A stretch of 64,000 nucleotides of DNA, taken from positions 2,418,001-2,482,000 of the forward strand of contig JBAIAC010000018.1 in assembly GCA_037349315.1 (NCBI GenBank), given 5' to 3'. The notes under the pieces were generated by a model. The model saw only the letters and a program-made list of their open reading frames with translations. It did not search any database and had not been told where the DNA came from. The translations under genes were made by a program, and so were the position numbers. This document shows positions 11,715-23,185 of this stretch, piece by piece (the stretch's first letter is position 1; each line of letters starts with the position of its first letter). The stretch is from Chelydra serpentina. Taxonomy: Eukaryota; Chordata; Testudines; Chelydridae.

Positions 11715-12560
11715 TGCACCTTTAAGCAGGATGGGGGGAGGGGGGCCTGTTTGGCTGGCTGGCTCAGTGAAGGAAACAGTGCTTTATGGCTGGAGGGGTG
11801 GCAGGGGAGATGAAAACTGATGCAAAAAGGGGCAGCGTGGTTGCTTACTCATCCCCTGGGAATGCAGGGTTTAAAAAGGGGCAGCTTGGTGCCTCGAGCT
11901 TTCCTTCTACTCGGACCAAGGCTGAAGCAGGACCCACCCTCCCTGCCTTTTAGATGGTAAAATAACAGGTTTGCTCAAGACCTGCTGTGGGCATTACGCT
12001 AGCTGCCCCTTTTTTAGGGGGGCTGGGAAGGAGTTTTTTCCCCTATCACCATATTGATTTGGGTGAAATTGGGGAGTTTTTCCTCCTTCCCCACAACAGG
12101 TTCAGGAAGGGCTCTGTGCATGCATAGCATGATGGGTGGTAGGCCATATGTCGCTGCTCGTTGTTTAAGTGTAGGGCGGATGTCCAGTGCAGGTACTCCA
12201 GAGGAAAGCTATACAGTGACCAGATAAATGGCTTGGAAAAGGACTGAAAAAGAGGTGTTCATTAAAGGCTGTTCATTAAAGGGGTCATCATGGGGACCCC
12301 TATGATTAGTACGGCAGGGAGCCAACCCCCCCATTCTTAACCGTCTTAGGATGGTAGAGGGTGGATGGTAAGGTCCCGGCAATGGATTTGTTGGAGAGAC
12401 CTGGATGGAAAAAGAGGGGGAGCTGGTAAAAGCCTCACAGGTAATTATGGAATAAACATGGAGTTACCTACACTGTTCTCTGCCTGGTAGTCCCAGACAT
12501 ATAATAAAGTTGCTGCCTGATTAAACCCATGTGCAATGTCTCCTGTCCTTCTTTCAGCAT
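11715..12560 (+). mobile_element. LTR-like unclassified repeat
   Basis: A moderately GC-rich block of about 0.85 kb ends in a region with ATAATAAAGTTGCTGCCTGA (poly(A)-signal-like) at about 12500. It contains a short internal duplication of TGTTCATTAAAGG near 12258-12285. I believe it is a turtle LTR or similar retroelement from the phrase set, but I found neither TG...CA ends nor a target-site duplication. Confidence 0.3.
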
Positions 12561-13160
12561 AGCCAGACAATGAGCACCCAACAGTTCTGACTGCCTTCAT
12601 TTGGAGCTGCTAGATGATTTCTACTTTTTGAAAATCAGGCTACTACTTATAGGTGACTGTTTTAAAAATTATTTGTACAGGTATTGCTATGGGTTGGGTT
12701 AAACTTCTGTGAAACAATAGCAGTTTCCACCCCAAACATAGACACATGTCACAACCCAAAACAAAGGCATATTTAGGTGGAGGGGTTTTGCTGGCTACTG
12801 TTTTGTGAAGCTTTGTGTGCCTGTGAGGGAAACAGGAGAAAAAGCATTGAAGGATGCAAGGAAGCACCAGCTGCAACAACAGAAGCACTGGTAGTGTGGC
12901 CCTGAGAAAAAGCTGAGATGGCTTTTGAGCATAGCGCTGGCTGGGAAGAGGCTTGGAGCTGTGAACAAAATAATCTTCTGTTTGATTCCTCCTATGATCA
13001 GGGAAACAGGACTTTGTACATTCTTTGTAAATAAACAGGATTACATGAAAGATCCCCGATCAATTTCTCATAACGGAAACAACCCACAGGGCCCTGAACT
13101 TTAGCCAACAGCTCAGTCATAAAGGGGTAACAGTATTTTATTTGATTCCTATGACCATCT
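12561..13160. other. No gene seen
   Basis: No domain or repeat recognised. The minus-strand frame at 12643-12888 has no family signature. Confidence 0.45.
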
Positions 13161-13169
13161 TATGCCAAA

Positions 13170-13390
13170 CAATGAATTTATCCTCCCAACATGCTTGTGA
13201 GATAGGTAAGTATTACCCTCATTTTACAGAAGGGGAACTGAGACAGAGAAATTAAGGTCATGTTCCAAAGCCTACTGAAATCAATAGAGAGACTTCATGG
13301 GACTTGTACCACGCCACACAGGCAGTACATGACAGAGTTGGGAACAGAAGCAGAATCTTTCAAGTTCAACTTGAGTGCCTTAACTACAAA
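13170..13390 (-). mobile_element. MIR SINE relic
   Basis: In plus orientation the segment contains GTGAGATAGGTAAGTATTA, CCTCATTTTACAGA, GGGGAACTGAGACAGAGAAA and later CACACAGGCAGTACATGACA. These are in the order expected for the reverse complement of the MIR core. The copy is strongly decayed. Confidence 0.75.
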
Positions 13391-14364
13391 AGTATCATCC
13401 TGGTGTTTTTTTATACTTCTGGAAGCAACTGTCATTAAAGACTTAGATTTCTTATTCCTCATAGAAAAACCAGAGAGGATTTTTGTTTGTTTATTTTTAA
13501 TGGTGACAATGTCTAATTCATGTAAACTACTTGCCAGATTTGGCACACGTCTACTCAACTTTGTTTTTGTTTCATCACGAACTTAGCATTTAGCACCAAT
13601 TTTGATGTATTCTGAAACATAGCTAAAGTAATTGTGACAACAGACTGCTTAGAGCAATATTTTATGCAAGTGGTATATGGGTGATAGTGCTACAATAATG
13701 CAATGTAGCACAGAAAAGTCCTATTAGCCCCATAGCTTCCTTCTAATAAAGTGAACAAAAGTAGAATGCGCTCATGTTGTTTCTGGGGCTGAATTCTAAA
13801 GACTGAAGATACAGTGATCTAGTTTCAGTCATTCTCTTTATCTTAGTTTCCATATGCTTTCTGCCAGCTCACTGTACTTCAGCCTCATTCAGAGGATTCA
13901 CCAATCATCTCCAAAAAGAGTAAGCAAACATTTAATCAGACCAGCCCTCATTAAAATAAAGATTACCACAAAATTCACATAATCTTTCTAACATAATCTG
14001 TTGTTCCAAAAAAGCTTAGATTAGACCGGCACCAAAAGTATTTTAATTATGTTTTAGACTGATTGTATTTGGAACCATGCTTTTACTGCAGTGAATTAAT
14101 CCACTATACTGACCAATTCAAATTCCTTGTCTGTTCTAGGTTATTTTTAAAGCATTCACAGACCAACTAAAGACGTTCAAGTTAGCTTTGGGTACAGTTG
14201 TTCATTTTATTTTGTCTTCTGTCTCCCAACCATACTGAAACCTATTAAAAACAGCAATAAATGCTTTGTCATGTCAATTTTTTCAGCTCACAGAAATAGC
14301 TATAAAGATGCCTTACCAGAGGTCCAATCCCAAAATATGGTGTGTTAGCATATGTAAGTGATAT
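13391..14364. other. No gene seen
   Basis: Nothing beyond AT-rich unique-looking sequence. Confidence 0.45.
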
Positions 14365-14372
14365 ATCCTTCT

Positions 14373-14520
14373 CAGGGCCAGCTCTAGCTTGTTTGCCACC
14401 CCAAGCGGCAAAAAAAAAGGCCCTTGAAATGTGCCGCCCCAGGAATGGCCGGAATGCCGCCCCTTTATATGTGCTGTCCCAAGCACCTGCTTCCTTTGCT
14501 GGTGCCTGGAGCCGGCCCTG
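14373..14520. mobile_element. hAT-type MITE with perfect 8-bp target duplication
   Basis: Ends are CAGGGCCAGCTCTAGC and GCCTGGAGCCGGCCCTG, inverted copies of each other with few mismatches. The element is flanked on both sides by ATCCTTCT (14365-14372 and 14521-14528). A length of 148 bp without coding capacity, CAGGG...CCCTG ends and an 8-bp duplication are typical of non-autonomous hAT elements. Confidence 0.92.
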
Positions 14521-14619
14521 ATCCTTCTGAGCTTCAGTAATTCTCTGTTAATTATAATAACAGTATAACAGTATAACAGAAAGTAACTACAGAGTAAGCA
14601 TATTCTGAGGGGGAAAAAG

Positions 14620-14860
14620 CTTCTAGTAGAATTTTTTTGGTTGAAACTGATTTTCAGTGGAAAATTGGATTTTGACTAAAAAAAATTTTTTTGCCAGAGA
14701 GCATCTGCTTTCTGTGGAAACTTTTGACATTACATTGAAAATCTTTTTTCTTTTCTTTTTTGTTGTTTTAAAATCAATGGGAATTAGGCACCTAAATTGC
14801 TGAGGCATTTTTTAAAAATCTCATTAAGTACATAAATATTTTTGAAAATCTGGCCTATAG
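14620..14860. repeat. Decayed AT-rich inverted-repeat fragments
   Basis: TTTTCAGTGGAAAATTGG and related words resemble the fragment at 44625-44720, which has TTTTTCAGTGAAATGTTT. The right part (AATTAGGCACCTAAATTGC, AAAATCTGGCC) belongs to the same MITE-like group as 11633. Boundaries are not resolved. Confidence 0.35.
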
Positions 14861-14904
14861 TCTCTCTATTGACTTCAGAGGGCTTTGGAACATGGCCTTA
14901 TTCT

Positions 14905-15030
14905 TGCTGTCTCAGTTCCCCTTCTGTAAAATGGGGATAATACTTACCTATCTCACATGGGCATTGTAAGGATGACTTCATTGTTGTGTGTGACGCACTC
15001 AATGCCCTGGAGGATGGGAATCAAATAAAT
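14905..15030 (+). mobile_element. MIR SINE relic
   Basis: CTGTCTCAGTTCCCCTTCTG, then TAAAATGGGGATAATACTTA, CCTATCTCACATGGG and GTAAGGATGA follow the MIR consensus order in plus orientation. Confidence 0.8.
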
Positions 15031-17639
15031 GTATAGAATTATGGTTAGGCCAATAATTAAAGAAAATGTGACCTAAATATGTGTCCAGACTATCAAAAGT
15101 GTATAGCATTCAGCAGCTCCTACTGAAAGCAGTCACAACTGCAGAGAGCTCAGTGCTTAAAAATCAAGCCATTTATTTAGAAACCGAAATGTTGATGTAG
15201 GAGGTAATTTCAGGATGCCATTTTTGAAAAACATGGCATTAATCTAAAATATGAAGGGAGCTGGGCATATGCTGTCAATCTAGTATTTAAATTCCAGGAG
15301 TAAGAATTTTTCAAAGACAGGAGGGTGGAGGGAGATGGGCATAGACAGGGAAAGGATGAAAGGAAACTTCAGTAATAAAGGAGAAAATACTGTGTTAAAT
15401 TTCAATACCCATCTCTTTTCACTTCCTCTTTCAAACTCTACTCTCCTTTTTCTGCTCACTGTGTCCTGTCAGCGCCACGTGTATTTTGTTGTAAGAAAGC
15501 TTTGAGAAGATCAGGATATGATTAGAATGCCAACGCCAAGTGGTAAGGACGCTCAGGGCGAATGTAAAATGTCTTCGGGGGGTGGGGAGGGAGGTAGTCT
15601 GGATACTGATAGTCTCCTGTGTTGATTGACATGTTTTAAAATTGAACTACAAAACCCTTCCAATTAATCAGGGAATACTGAGCTTGTAAATGGCTAGAGC
15701 ATCCCTTCTTGGTGTAACTGTTGAAAGAAGCATAGTCTTCTGTGGCCTTGTGAAGGTAATTGAAGCCTCTGTTGAATTGAGAGTTTAAATGGACTTTGGC
15801 CTTGGTTCAGTTCAGTTTAGCACAATACTGTTGCACAGAGAGGAAATTCCAGCTAGGGAAATGTTTTATTCCTCAGGGCACTAACGCTATGGGTTTCAGG
15901 ATTAAAGAGATTCCTGTGAGAGATTCTGAATGGGCTGGTGGCTGGTTGATGATGAGAATTCTATGGCTTACAAAGTTTTTATTACACATTAGGATCTGCT
16001 AGCTCAAAATCCATGCCTGGATGGATTCCTATTGACTCGACATGGATGCAAGGTCCTTGCTAGTATAGAGCATGTTTCAAAATTGATGTCTTAAGCCAGA
16101 CATTTTTAATATTTTGGAAAATCGACATCTTAATAATGGAATTTTTATTCGGTATTGCTCCCTCTTATTCTTCTATCATAATAGAATTTTTTTCCATTTA
16201 ATGGAAACAATGTGTTCTTCTCAAGAGAAAGTAAAACACATCCTTTGTTGCTTGTTTCATTGAACCTGTTGTGAGTTGTGGCATGTTTTGTAATCTATTT
16301 TGCAGCCAAGATGAAAGCTGGCTGCTTTCCATGGTGCATTCCAGAGGAGTTTTTTGTAAAAAAAAAAAAAGAAAAGAAAAAAAAAAAGAATATTTGGTTC
16401 AAAATTCTCTTTCTGAAAAATGAAAATAATTATTATTTATAGGTGTTATGGTTTTGGTACACCAGGAAAGCTTAAGGCATTTTCTGTAGAGAGACTCAAG
16501 TACATTATAAAACACACCCAAGAAACTGCTCCTTGGATCTTACATGATTCTTCCAACCACTCGTTTATTATTTCTCTTTCCAGATGTTACGATCAAACTT
16601 AAAATGTCATAGTAAAAGTTTTCCAGTGCTATAAGATTGAATGAGAGAAATAAAATGATTTTAAAAAGGAAAAGAAAAAAAGAAACCCCTTATGAGGTTG
16701 CAATTTCTCTGATTTGAACTTCCCTGGATGCATTTCTATAAAGGCATTCACTTGGTTCATGCTGCTGCTTTTCTATAGACCTGTGCTATGAGAAAAAAAA
16801 GAAAAGAGAAATTCTACCAACTAATGAAACTTAACAATATTACAAGGTATGGGTACAAAAGCTTATCAAAAGTCCATGTTTCAATTCACAAGGGTTCATG
16901 TAAACATACTATTTATCTCTCGATTTGCATCAGTTCAGACCCACTACATTTTGCTAGAAATGTAAGCATTGGGGTGCTCAATGGAGTTAAATATTAAAGC
17001 ACCCTGAAGCTACTTTTAATGCTGCAAAGTAAGAAAATGGAGATAAGAAAGAAAATACATGCTCAGCATGTAAATTTATGTTTCCAAGTAATAGGATTTG
17101 GCTGTGCACCAGTTTTTTTTCTTCTTCTTTCCTTTGGTGTTTAATACAGTCAGAGTGCCAAGAAGTATTAGATTTTTACAGTGGTGCTGTGCCACTGGAA
17201 AGAGGAATAAAAGTCTAACCCAGTAAGCTCCTGCTGTGTATCGTATGTTCTGGAGTTAGTGTGAACAGTAGTCAGGTGGCTAACAATGGTTTGCCAAATT
17301 GCATTTGTTGTTTATTTGGAACATACTATATCTGTTCTACTCTCATTAATGCCCTCCTGTTATGTACATAGGGACGAGTTCAGGGGGAGTTTTGGCCTGT
17401 TTTTTTCCCCCTGTATAATCTGAACAAGGGATGTGTGAACTGCTAGTTCTCTAGGCTCGTAGCTGAGTCAGTAAGCCGATGCACTCAATTGCAAACCCAT
17501 ATACCTTTTTTTGAGGGCAAACCGAGTTACCATGTGGGCTTGAATACCGTAGCTCTGAACATTTGAGGTAGAAACATATTGATCTCACTTTCTCACCTTC
17601 CTGACTCTCCCTCTTCAACCCATTCAGCATTTTAATAGC
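15031..17639. other. No gene seen; A-rich tract at 16355-16390
   Basis: The only notable structure is a nearly pure A tract with a few G at 16359-16389, which could be an old retroposon tail although nothing recognisable precedes it. Open frames are short and lack motifs. Confidence 0.45.
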
Positions 17640-18240
17640 TAAAATAATCTTCCTCTTCTGCTGCGCTGACCTCCGCCTAAGCCTCTTTCAGTGCCTTCCC
17701 TGCCTTCCTGGTGCTTTCTGCATGATGTTCAAACTCCTCAGGCTCATATTAAAAACTCTGGACAGCTCTCTCCCTGTCTACATCCCTTCTTTCATCTCTA
17801 CGCCCCCTTACCTCTGCCCTCTGCCCCTCTTTTTGTATTGTTGCCCCTTTTGCTGCCTCTTCTTACTCTCCAATTCAGATTTTTGTATGCTGCTCCTTAT
17901 GAAGAGACATCCCTCTTGTGCAAGCAACTTCACTTTCCTCCTCTTAATGTTTTCCACCATTGCGTACTACTTCTGCCCACCATTTGCACCCATTCTTGCC
18001 CTAATCTAGTCTGTGTTGATCTAGTGCCTAAGTACAATGGTGACTTTAACACAGGTAACTGAAATAGATTAAAAATATTAGAATGCATACGTTTCATTCG
18101 CTGTCCGATATGAATCTTTGAGTAATTTGACCCATGGATCTCCTTTCTAGCCCCTTCCTCCGTTTGCCATCTTGATGGTTTTGCTCTAATTTTTACTGTA
18201 CGCTCTCCAGGACAGGATCTTTGGGCTTTCATCTCCTTAA
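17640..18240 (+). mobile_element. L2-like LINE 3' region
   Basis: A pyrimidine-rich block begins CTGACCTCCGCCTAAGCCTC, followed by CAGTGCCTTCCCTGCC, GGTGCTTTCTGCATGATG and TTCAAACTCCTCAGGCTCA. It ends near GACAGGATCTTTGGGCTTTC and TGTAAGGCATCATGTAAA. This order resembles the C-terminal and 3' untranslated region of ancient L2/L3-type LINEs. The overlapping open frames at 17691-18062, 17722-18009 and 17930-18232 (minus) come from the pyrimidine bias and are not genes. Confidence 0.4.
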
Positions 18241-18469
18241 ACTTTGTAAGGCATCATGTAAAGGGATGGGATTAACATCGTTATTATATAATGATAGAGC
18301 AGTGTCAAAAATATTTGTAGAGTACCTCAACTTGAACTCACTACTAGTTAGGTGAAAGAATTGTCAAACAGTTTTGATGGAGAAAATCACTCTAGTGACA
18401 AAATGAAGAGAAAAAAACAGCTCTCATATGAAATCATTACTAAAATAGCTCGCCAAATTCTGATTTTTC

Positions 18470-18540
18470 TTTCTGTGGAATAAATCTCCTGGAATTGCTC
18501 CAGATTTACACAGAGAACAAAATTTTGCCCTAATGCATTT
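18470..18540. repeat. Short MITE-like fragment
   Basis: AAATTCTGATTTTTC, CTCCAGATTTACAC and CAAAATTTTGCCC fit a decayed palindromic MITE. Related relics lie at about 25340-25470, 49585-49660 and 56350-56470. Confidence 0.35.
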
Positions 18541-18588
18541 TAGATTACATTATTACTAACCGTATACTGATACACCGCCCTTTCCCAT

Positions 18589-18951
18589 GTGAAAGTCTTC
18601 CCTACTGGGGAGATCAACATTGCTGGAACCGATGCAGCGGGTGTCAATTTAGCGCTAAATTGATGGCCGAGTGCTCTCCAGTTGACTCGGGTACTCCAGC
18701 TCCCCAACAAGAGTAAGGTAGGTCGACTGGAGAGCATCTCCCATCGCAGCGAAGATACTGGATAAGCTTATGCCCAAATAAAGTTGTTAGTCTCTAAGGT
18801 GCCACAAGTACTCCTTGTTCTTTTTGCAGATACAGATTAACACGACTACAACTCTGAAACCTGTCGTTAAACTATGTCGACTCCAGCTATGTTATATATG
18901 TAGCTAGAGTAATATAACTTAAGTTGACTTACCCAATAATGAAGACAAGCT
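18589..18951. mobile_element. MITE, interrupted by a nested retroposon tail
   Basis: The left end AGTCTTCCCTACTGGGGAG and right end CCAATAATGAAGACAAGC are diverged inverted repeats. The body matches the intact copy at 51339-51633: both share GGGGAGATCAAC, GATGCAGCGGGTGTC, GACTGGAGAGC and a block before the right end with GTAGCT and TTGACTTACCC. This copy carries an extra 105 bp at 18762-18866 that is absent from the 51-kb copy. Confidence 0.8.
18762..18866 (+). mobile_element. Nested retroposon 3' tail (possibly Penelope-like)
   Basis: AAGCTTATGCCCAAATAAAG, TTGTTAGTCTCTAAGGTGCC and ACAGATTAACACGACTACAA form the same tail as at 90-154. It splits the MITE at 18589-18951 at a point that is continuous in the 51-kb copy. 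No hammerhead core or coding sequence accompanies it. Confidence 0.65.
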
Positions 18952-20535
18952 CTTAGAGAATAAAAAAAGACATTATAGGTGTAAAACAGTAGGCTTGTAT
19001 GTTTACCTTCTTTTATCATCTTGTTAGAATAAAGAATGTTATATCAATGTAAATATCTTGCATATTACTTTTTAGTTTATTTTATATTTTTCTTGAAAAA
19101 TCAATAAAGAATGGCTGAAAGAGATACTATACTTCTTGTGTAGCTGTCTTGAAGTAAGGATCCTCCCCCACTTTCTGTGTTCAGAGAAAACTTAGTTATG
19201 AGGTTTTGTCTGTAATATGTTGATGTATTTAAAATAAGGACGCAGCTGAACTCCAATATTCTGCTCTGCCTGAATTGCTACAATTTTCACAGACATCACT
19301 GGGAGAGCCAGTGTATTATATTGGAAGCAGTGTATTATATTGGAGTTCAGACCCAATGAGAAGATTCAAAACCAAAATTGTCTAAAGTTTATAGCAGTAA
19401 TGAAGAAAACTAAATTATTTCTCTAGAAGAACACACTGTACTGCATCAGAACCCGAAAAACAACCTCAAATGAAATAGCTAATCTGAATTGGTTGTTACT
19501 ATTGCAATATTTCCTGTTTGGAACAACACTTAAATACAACGGAGTTAAAAATAAACACTATTTAGATTCTTTCTCTCTGGAATTTCCCATGCATTTTCTG
19601 GTGTTTTACTGCTATCCTAACATAATTTTTTTAAGGTTTTAGAAATAATAAATGGGTCCTTATTAGCAAGGATAGATTACTGTAAACATATTTTGATATA
19701 TTTTTGCCATAAACAGATGAACTTCTACATTACAGTTGTGTTTAAAAAAAAAAAGAGAGAGAGAGAGAGAAACCATACTCTGGTCTTACAGGTAATGAGC
19801 CATAGTTTGTGACAACTTATTGGTCACCAGTGTATACCTGCATTTATGCTCTACGATATTTCAGCACACTGGCTACGAGGATGTTTGTAGTAGTACAGAT
19901 CACAAATGGGCAGAGAGCAATTGATGCCTTGCCCCTCATTCTCATCTATACTGTCTCAGCTGGAAATTTCATATGAAAACTCTCAAATGTATGTATGCTC
20001 TACAGTAGTTCACATCTGTGATGACATGCTCTTCAAATTTGTCCTGACCTTTCCTTAGAGAAGTAGTTAGTAATGTTAAACAGACATTAACATCACCTAG
20101 TCTTGCAGCTATAGTCATGTACTGTGACAAGATGCTTTTTGACATTGAGTCATTTCAGCTTCCAGGTAACCTGAATATGAAGAGGGGATTTTTTTTTAAA
20201 GGTAAGCAGTGTTTTTCCTCTTGATGGTTCATATTGCTGAGATGAGGTACTCTGAAATTCTAGCACAACCTTTTGAGACATTTGTTGAACATTTTTGCAG
20301 TTGACTGTAGCTCTATCTTCTGTATTACTAAGGTATATGTAGTTTACACATTAACTAATGCAATAAGACCATTTACTTACGCAAAACACATGGCGTGTTC
20401 TAAAATATTGGGAGCAGGTTGTGGCACACTGAATTCCTTTCACAAGTACATGGGATGCAGTGGAGCAGTTCTGATAAAGACAGAAATTCTGGGATCACAA
20501 ATGGTGATGGATAAATCTGGGAGTTATATGTTTCT

Positions 20536-20536
<1 letters not shown>
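18952..20536. other. No gene seen; small repeats only
   Basis: Contains a 19-bp direct duplication at 19309-19346 and an A-tract followed by (GA)n at 19743-19772. No coding domain recognised. Confidence 0.5.
19309..19346. repeat. 19-bp tandem duplication
   Basis: CAGTGTATTATATTGGAAG is followed at once by the same word, with one change near the end of the second copy. Confidence 0.85.

Positions 20537-20570
<34 letters not shown>
20537..20570. repeat. (TAA)n microsatellite
   Basis: About eleven TAA units. The minus-strand poly-Ile frame across it is an artefact. Confidence 0.95.
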
Positions 20571-21043
20571 GCCTCCCTGAAGTATGTTTCTCCATCTTTT
20601 AATCCTCATTGCCACCTAGCTGCTCTTCCAGCCTCGAGTCTCTGAATTGAGCTGTTCTCCAAGATATAATAGCAGTTGAACTATGAGGGTTCTCCATTTT
20701 CTCATCTGGATGACCTTCTGTTGAGTATCTCCTTTTTATGTTGTAATTAGGGCTGCATGAACTGATTAAGATAAAGTAAAAATTGAACAGAATCTTGATC
20801 CAAAACTCAAACGAAACCTGAAGCAAGCATTGGCAATTATTTTGTTCTCAATAAGTGACACTAAAATTCCAGTCTTAGATCACTCAAGTATTTGAAATCT
20901 TCAGACAGCCTGTTTTGAGCACAACTTGAAATCAAAGGAAGTTCAGTTAGTGGCTAGATGATGGGCTCTACTGAAACTTCACATCTTTTTGAAATTCACC
21001 TATTATTATTTTAACTATAATTATTACTTTTAAATCATAGATT

Positions 21044-22005
21044 TATAGAATCATAGAAGATTAGGGTTAGAAGAGACCTCAGGAGATCATCCAGTCCAAC
21101 TCCCTGCTCAAAGCAAGACCAACCCCAACTAAATCATCCCAGCCAGGGCTTTGTCAATCCAGACCTTAAAAACCTCTAGGTGGAGATTCCACCACCTCCC
21201 TAGGTAACCCATTCCAGTGCTTCACCACCCTCTTAGTGAAATAGTTTTTCCTAATATCCAATCTAGTCCTCCCACACTGCAACTTGAGACCATTGCTTCT
21301 TGTTTAGTCATCTGCCACCACTGAGACCAGCCTAGCTCCATCCTCTTTGGAAGCCCCCTTCAGGTAGTTGAAGGCTGCTATCAAATCCCCTCTCACTCTT
21401 CTCTTCTGCACACTAAATAAGCCCAGTTCCCTCAGCCTCATATGCCCCAGCTCCCTAATAATTTTCGTTGCTCTCTGCTGGACTCTCTCCAATTTATCCA
21501 CATCCTTTCTGTAGTGGGAGTTCAAAAACTGGATGTAATATTCCAGATGTGGCTTCACCAATGCTGAATAGAGGAGAATTATCATATCCTTCGATCTGCT
21601 GGCAATGCTCCTACTAATGCAGCCCAATATGTAACTAGCCTTCTTGGCAGCAAGGGCACACTGACTCTCATCCAGCTTCTCATCCACTATAATCCCCAAG
21701 TCCTTTTCTGAGGAACTGCTGCTTAGCCAGTCGGTCCCCAGCCTGTAGCGGTGCATGGGATTCTTCTATCCTAAGTGCAGGACTCTGCACTTGTCCTTGC
21801 CGAACCTCAACAGGTTTCTTTTGGCCCAGTCCTCCAATTTGTCTAGGTCACTCTGGACCCTATCCCTACCCTCCATTCTATCTACCTTTCCCCCTAGTTT
21901 ACTATCATCTGCACACTTGCTGAGTGTCCAATCCCTCCCATCATCCAGATCATTAATGAAGAGGTTGAACAAAACCAGCCCCAGCACTGACCCCTGGGGC
22001 ACTTA
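21044..22005 (-). mobile_element. CR1 LINE, 5'-truncated
   Basis: The minus-strand frame 22002-21766 begins in the RT domain with '[20 protein letters not shown]'. The catalytic box reads CADD (Tyr lost), followed by '[12 protein letters not shown]'. The frame 21756-21304 then carries 'EKDLGIIVDEKLDESQ' and 'ERVQQRATKIIRELG' and the C-terminal region. The 3' untranslated end at 21044-21300 closes with the CR1 tail (reverse complement of TAGAATCATAGAAG). The element is 5'-truncated at 22005 within the RT domain, and a frame change separates the two pieces. A perfect 10-bp inverted repeat sits at the truncation point (22001-22026). Confidence 0.95.
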
Positions 22006-22229
22006 GATTAAAATACTAATCTAAGTAAGATGAGCCTGAACTAAAATTCTGGATCTGAACTCCCAAGAAGTTTTTGATAGTTCAGATTTAATCTCACCTG
22101 TCTCTTGTTTCATCTTTTTTCTGTAAATTGCCATGTTGAGAGAGCAGCTTCTTTTCAAAACAATTTTGATTTTTTTAAGGCACAGTGTTGGGATGGAACT
22201 TAACTTGATACTATACAGGACACGACAAG

Positions 22230-22480
22230 ACCGTCTTTAGTATATTGTAATCCCTCTTTGAAGCCCTGCCGCTGACCTCAGTTGTTCTGCATCAAATTCA
22301 GAACTGTTGTCCTCACAGTCAAGGTTCCACACAGGTCAGCCCTGCAGCCACCTGCCTCTTGATTCTCTTCTATTCCTTGCCTTGCATGTTACTCCCATCA
22401 GCTTTGCACACCACCTCACTTTCGTGGTGGTCTTCATCCTTTTGCAAACTGAACTGCTATACATGGTATAGGCTTATTGA
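22230..22480 (+). mobile_element. Possible L2-like LINE 3' fragment
   Basis: CTGCATCAAATTCAGAACTG, GTCCTCACAGTCAAGGTTCC and CAGCCCTGCAGCCACCTGCC resemble the block at 17640-18240 and L2-type 3' regions. Weak similarity only. Confidence 0.3.
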
Positions 22481-22484
22481 TTCT

Positions 22485-23185
22485 GTGTGCCATGCAACCT
22501 CATTGTCATCATGGCAAATTCCAAAGAATCGCGGCCTCTTTGCAAAATTGAGCACCACCCAGATCAATCTCTGGCAAAGTACTTTAGGTATTCAGATTGT
22601 ATAATGACTTTGTCCATCACTAGCAACTTTGTTGCACCACTAAAGCTAATGCTGTGTAGCAGTATATTTTGGTATACGTGCTTCGGAATTTGTTCATCTT
22701 CAATTTTTGGAATATGTCCAGACCAAGAAAGCTGCCAAAACTAAACCAATGCAGATGGAGGCAGTTGCTGCATTCGGCGTCAAATATCTTCATTTCTGAT
22801 TTTGTCCTACCAGTTGATATGGAGCAGCTGACTGAGACAAGAAGAACTGAAATCATCAATCCGATCCCCTTCAGCCTTCCTGAGAGCCTGTGTTTCACAT
22901 CGCATACAGCAGAGGTTGTTATAACTGTAGTTCTATAGATCTGAAGCTTCGTAGCAAGCTTGATGTCACAGTGCCCTCACAGGGGCCAAGGAAGAGCCCA
23001 AAACATGGTGGCAGCTGCTGCTATTTGAGTGTGCATATCTTTCAAGCATCTTCCAGCACTGTCTGTGATGCTGCCCAAATAGAGCAGGTAGCAGCTGTCA
23101 AATATGTCCCATTTGGGCTGGTTGTAATCTAGAGTTGGAGGCTGTTGGATCATAATTGCCAGGGACTTAATTTTATCAAAGACAT
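22485..23185 (-). mobile_element. Ancient LINE fragment: C-terminal part of the RT protein
   Basis: Read on the minus strand, with several frame breaks and stops, this segment gives in order 'FDKIKSLAI', 'LLYLGSITDSAG', 'CETQALRKAEGDRID', 'LLHINW' followed by 'DKIRNED', and 'MDKVIIQSEYLKYFARD'. This is the order seen in the region after the palm domain in RTE/Jockey-like non-LTR retrotransposons (a YLGS box, a CETW-like box, an 'LxIxWxDxIxNxD' box, a 'KDxIKxDLKxL' box). The element is very old. Together with 23190-25230 it seems to form one insertion with an inverted 5' segment (see findings). Confidence 0.65.

Noticed and set aside
16355..16390. Poly(A) tail of a processed pseudogene
   Set aside because: No recognisable coding sequence or duplication precedes the A-rich run.
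17691..18232. Three overlapping frames of 95-123 codons
   Set aside because: Compositional result of a pyrimidine-rich LINE 3' region.
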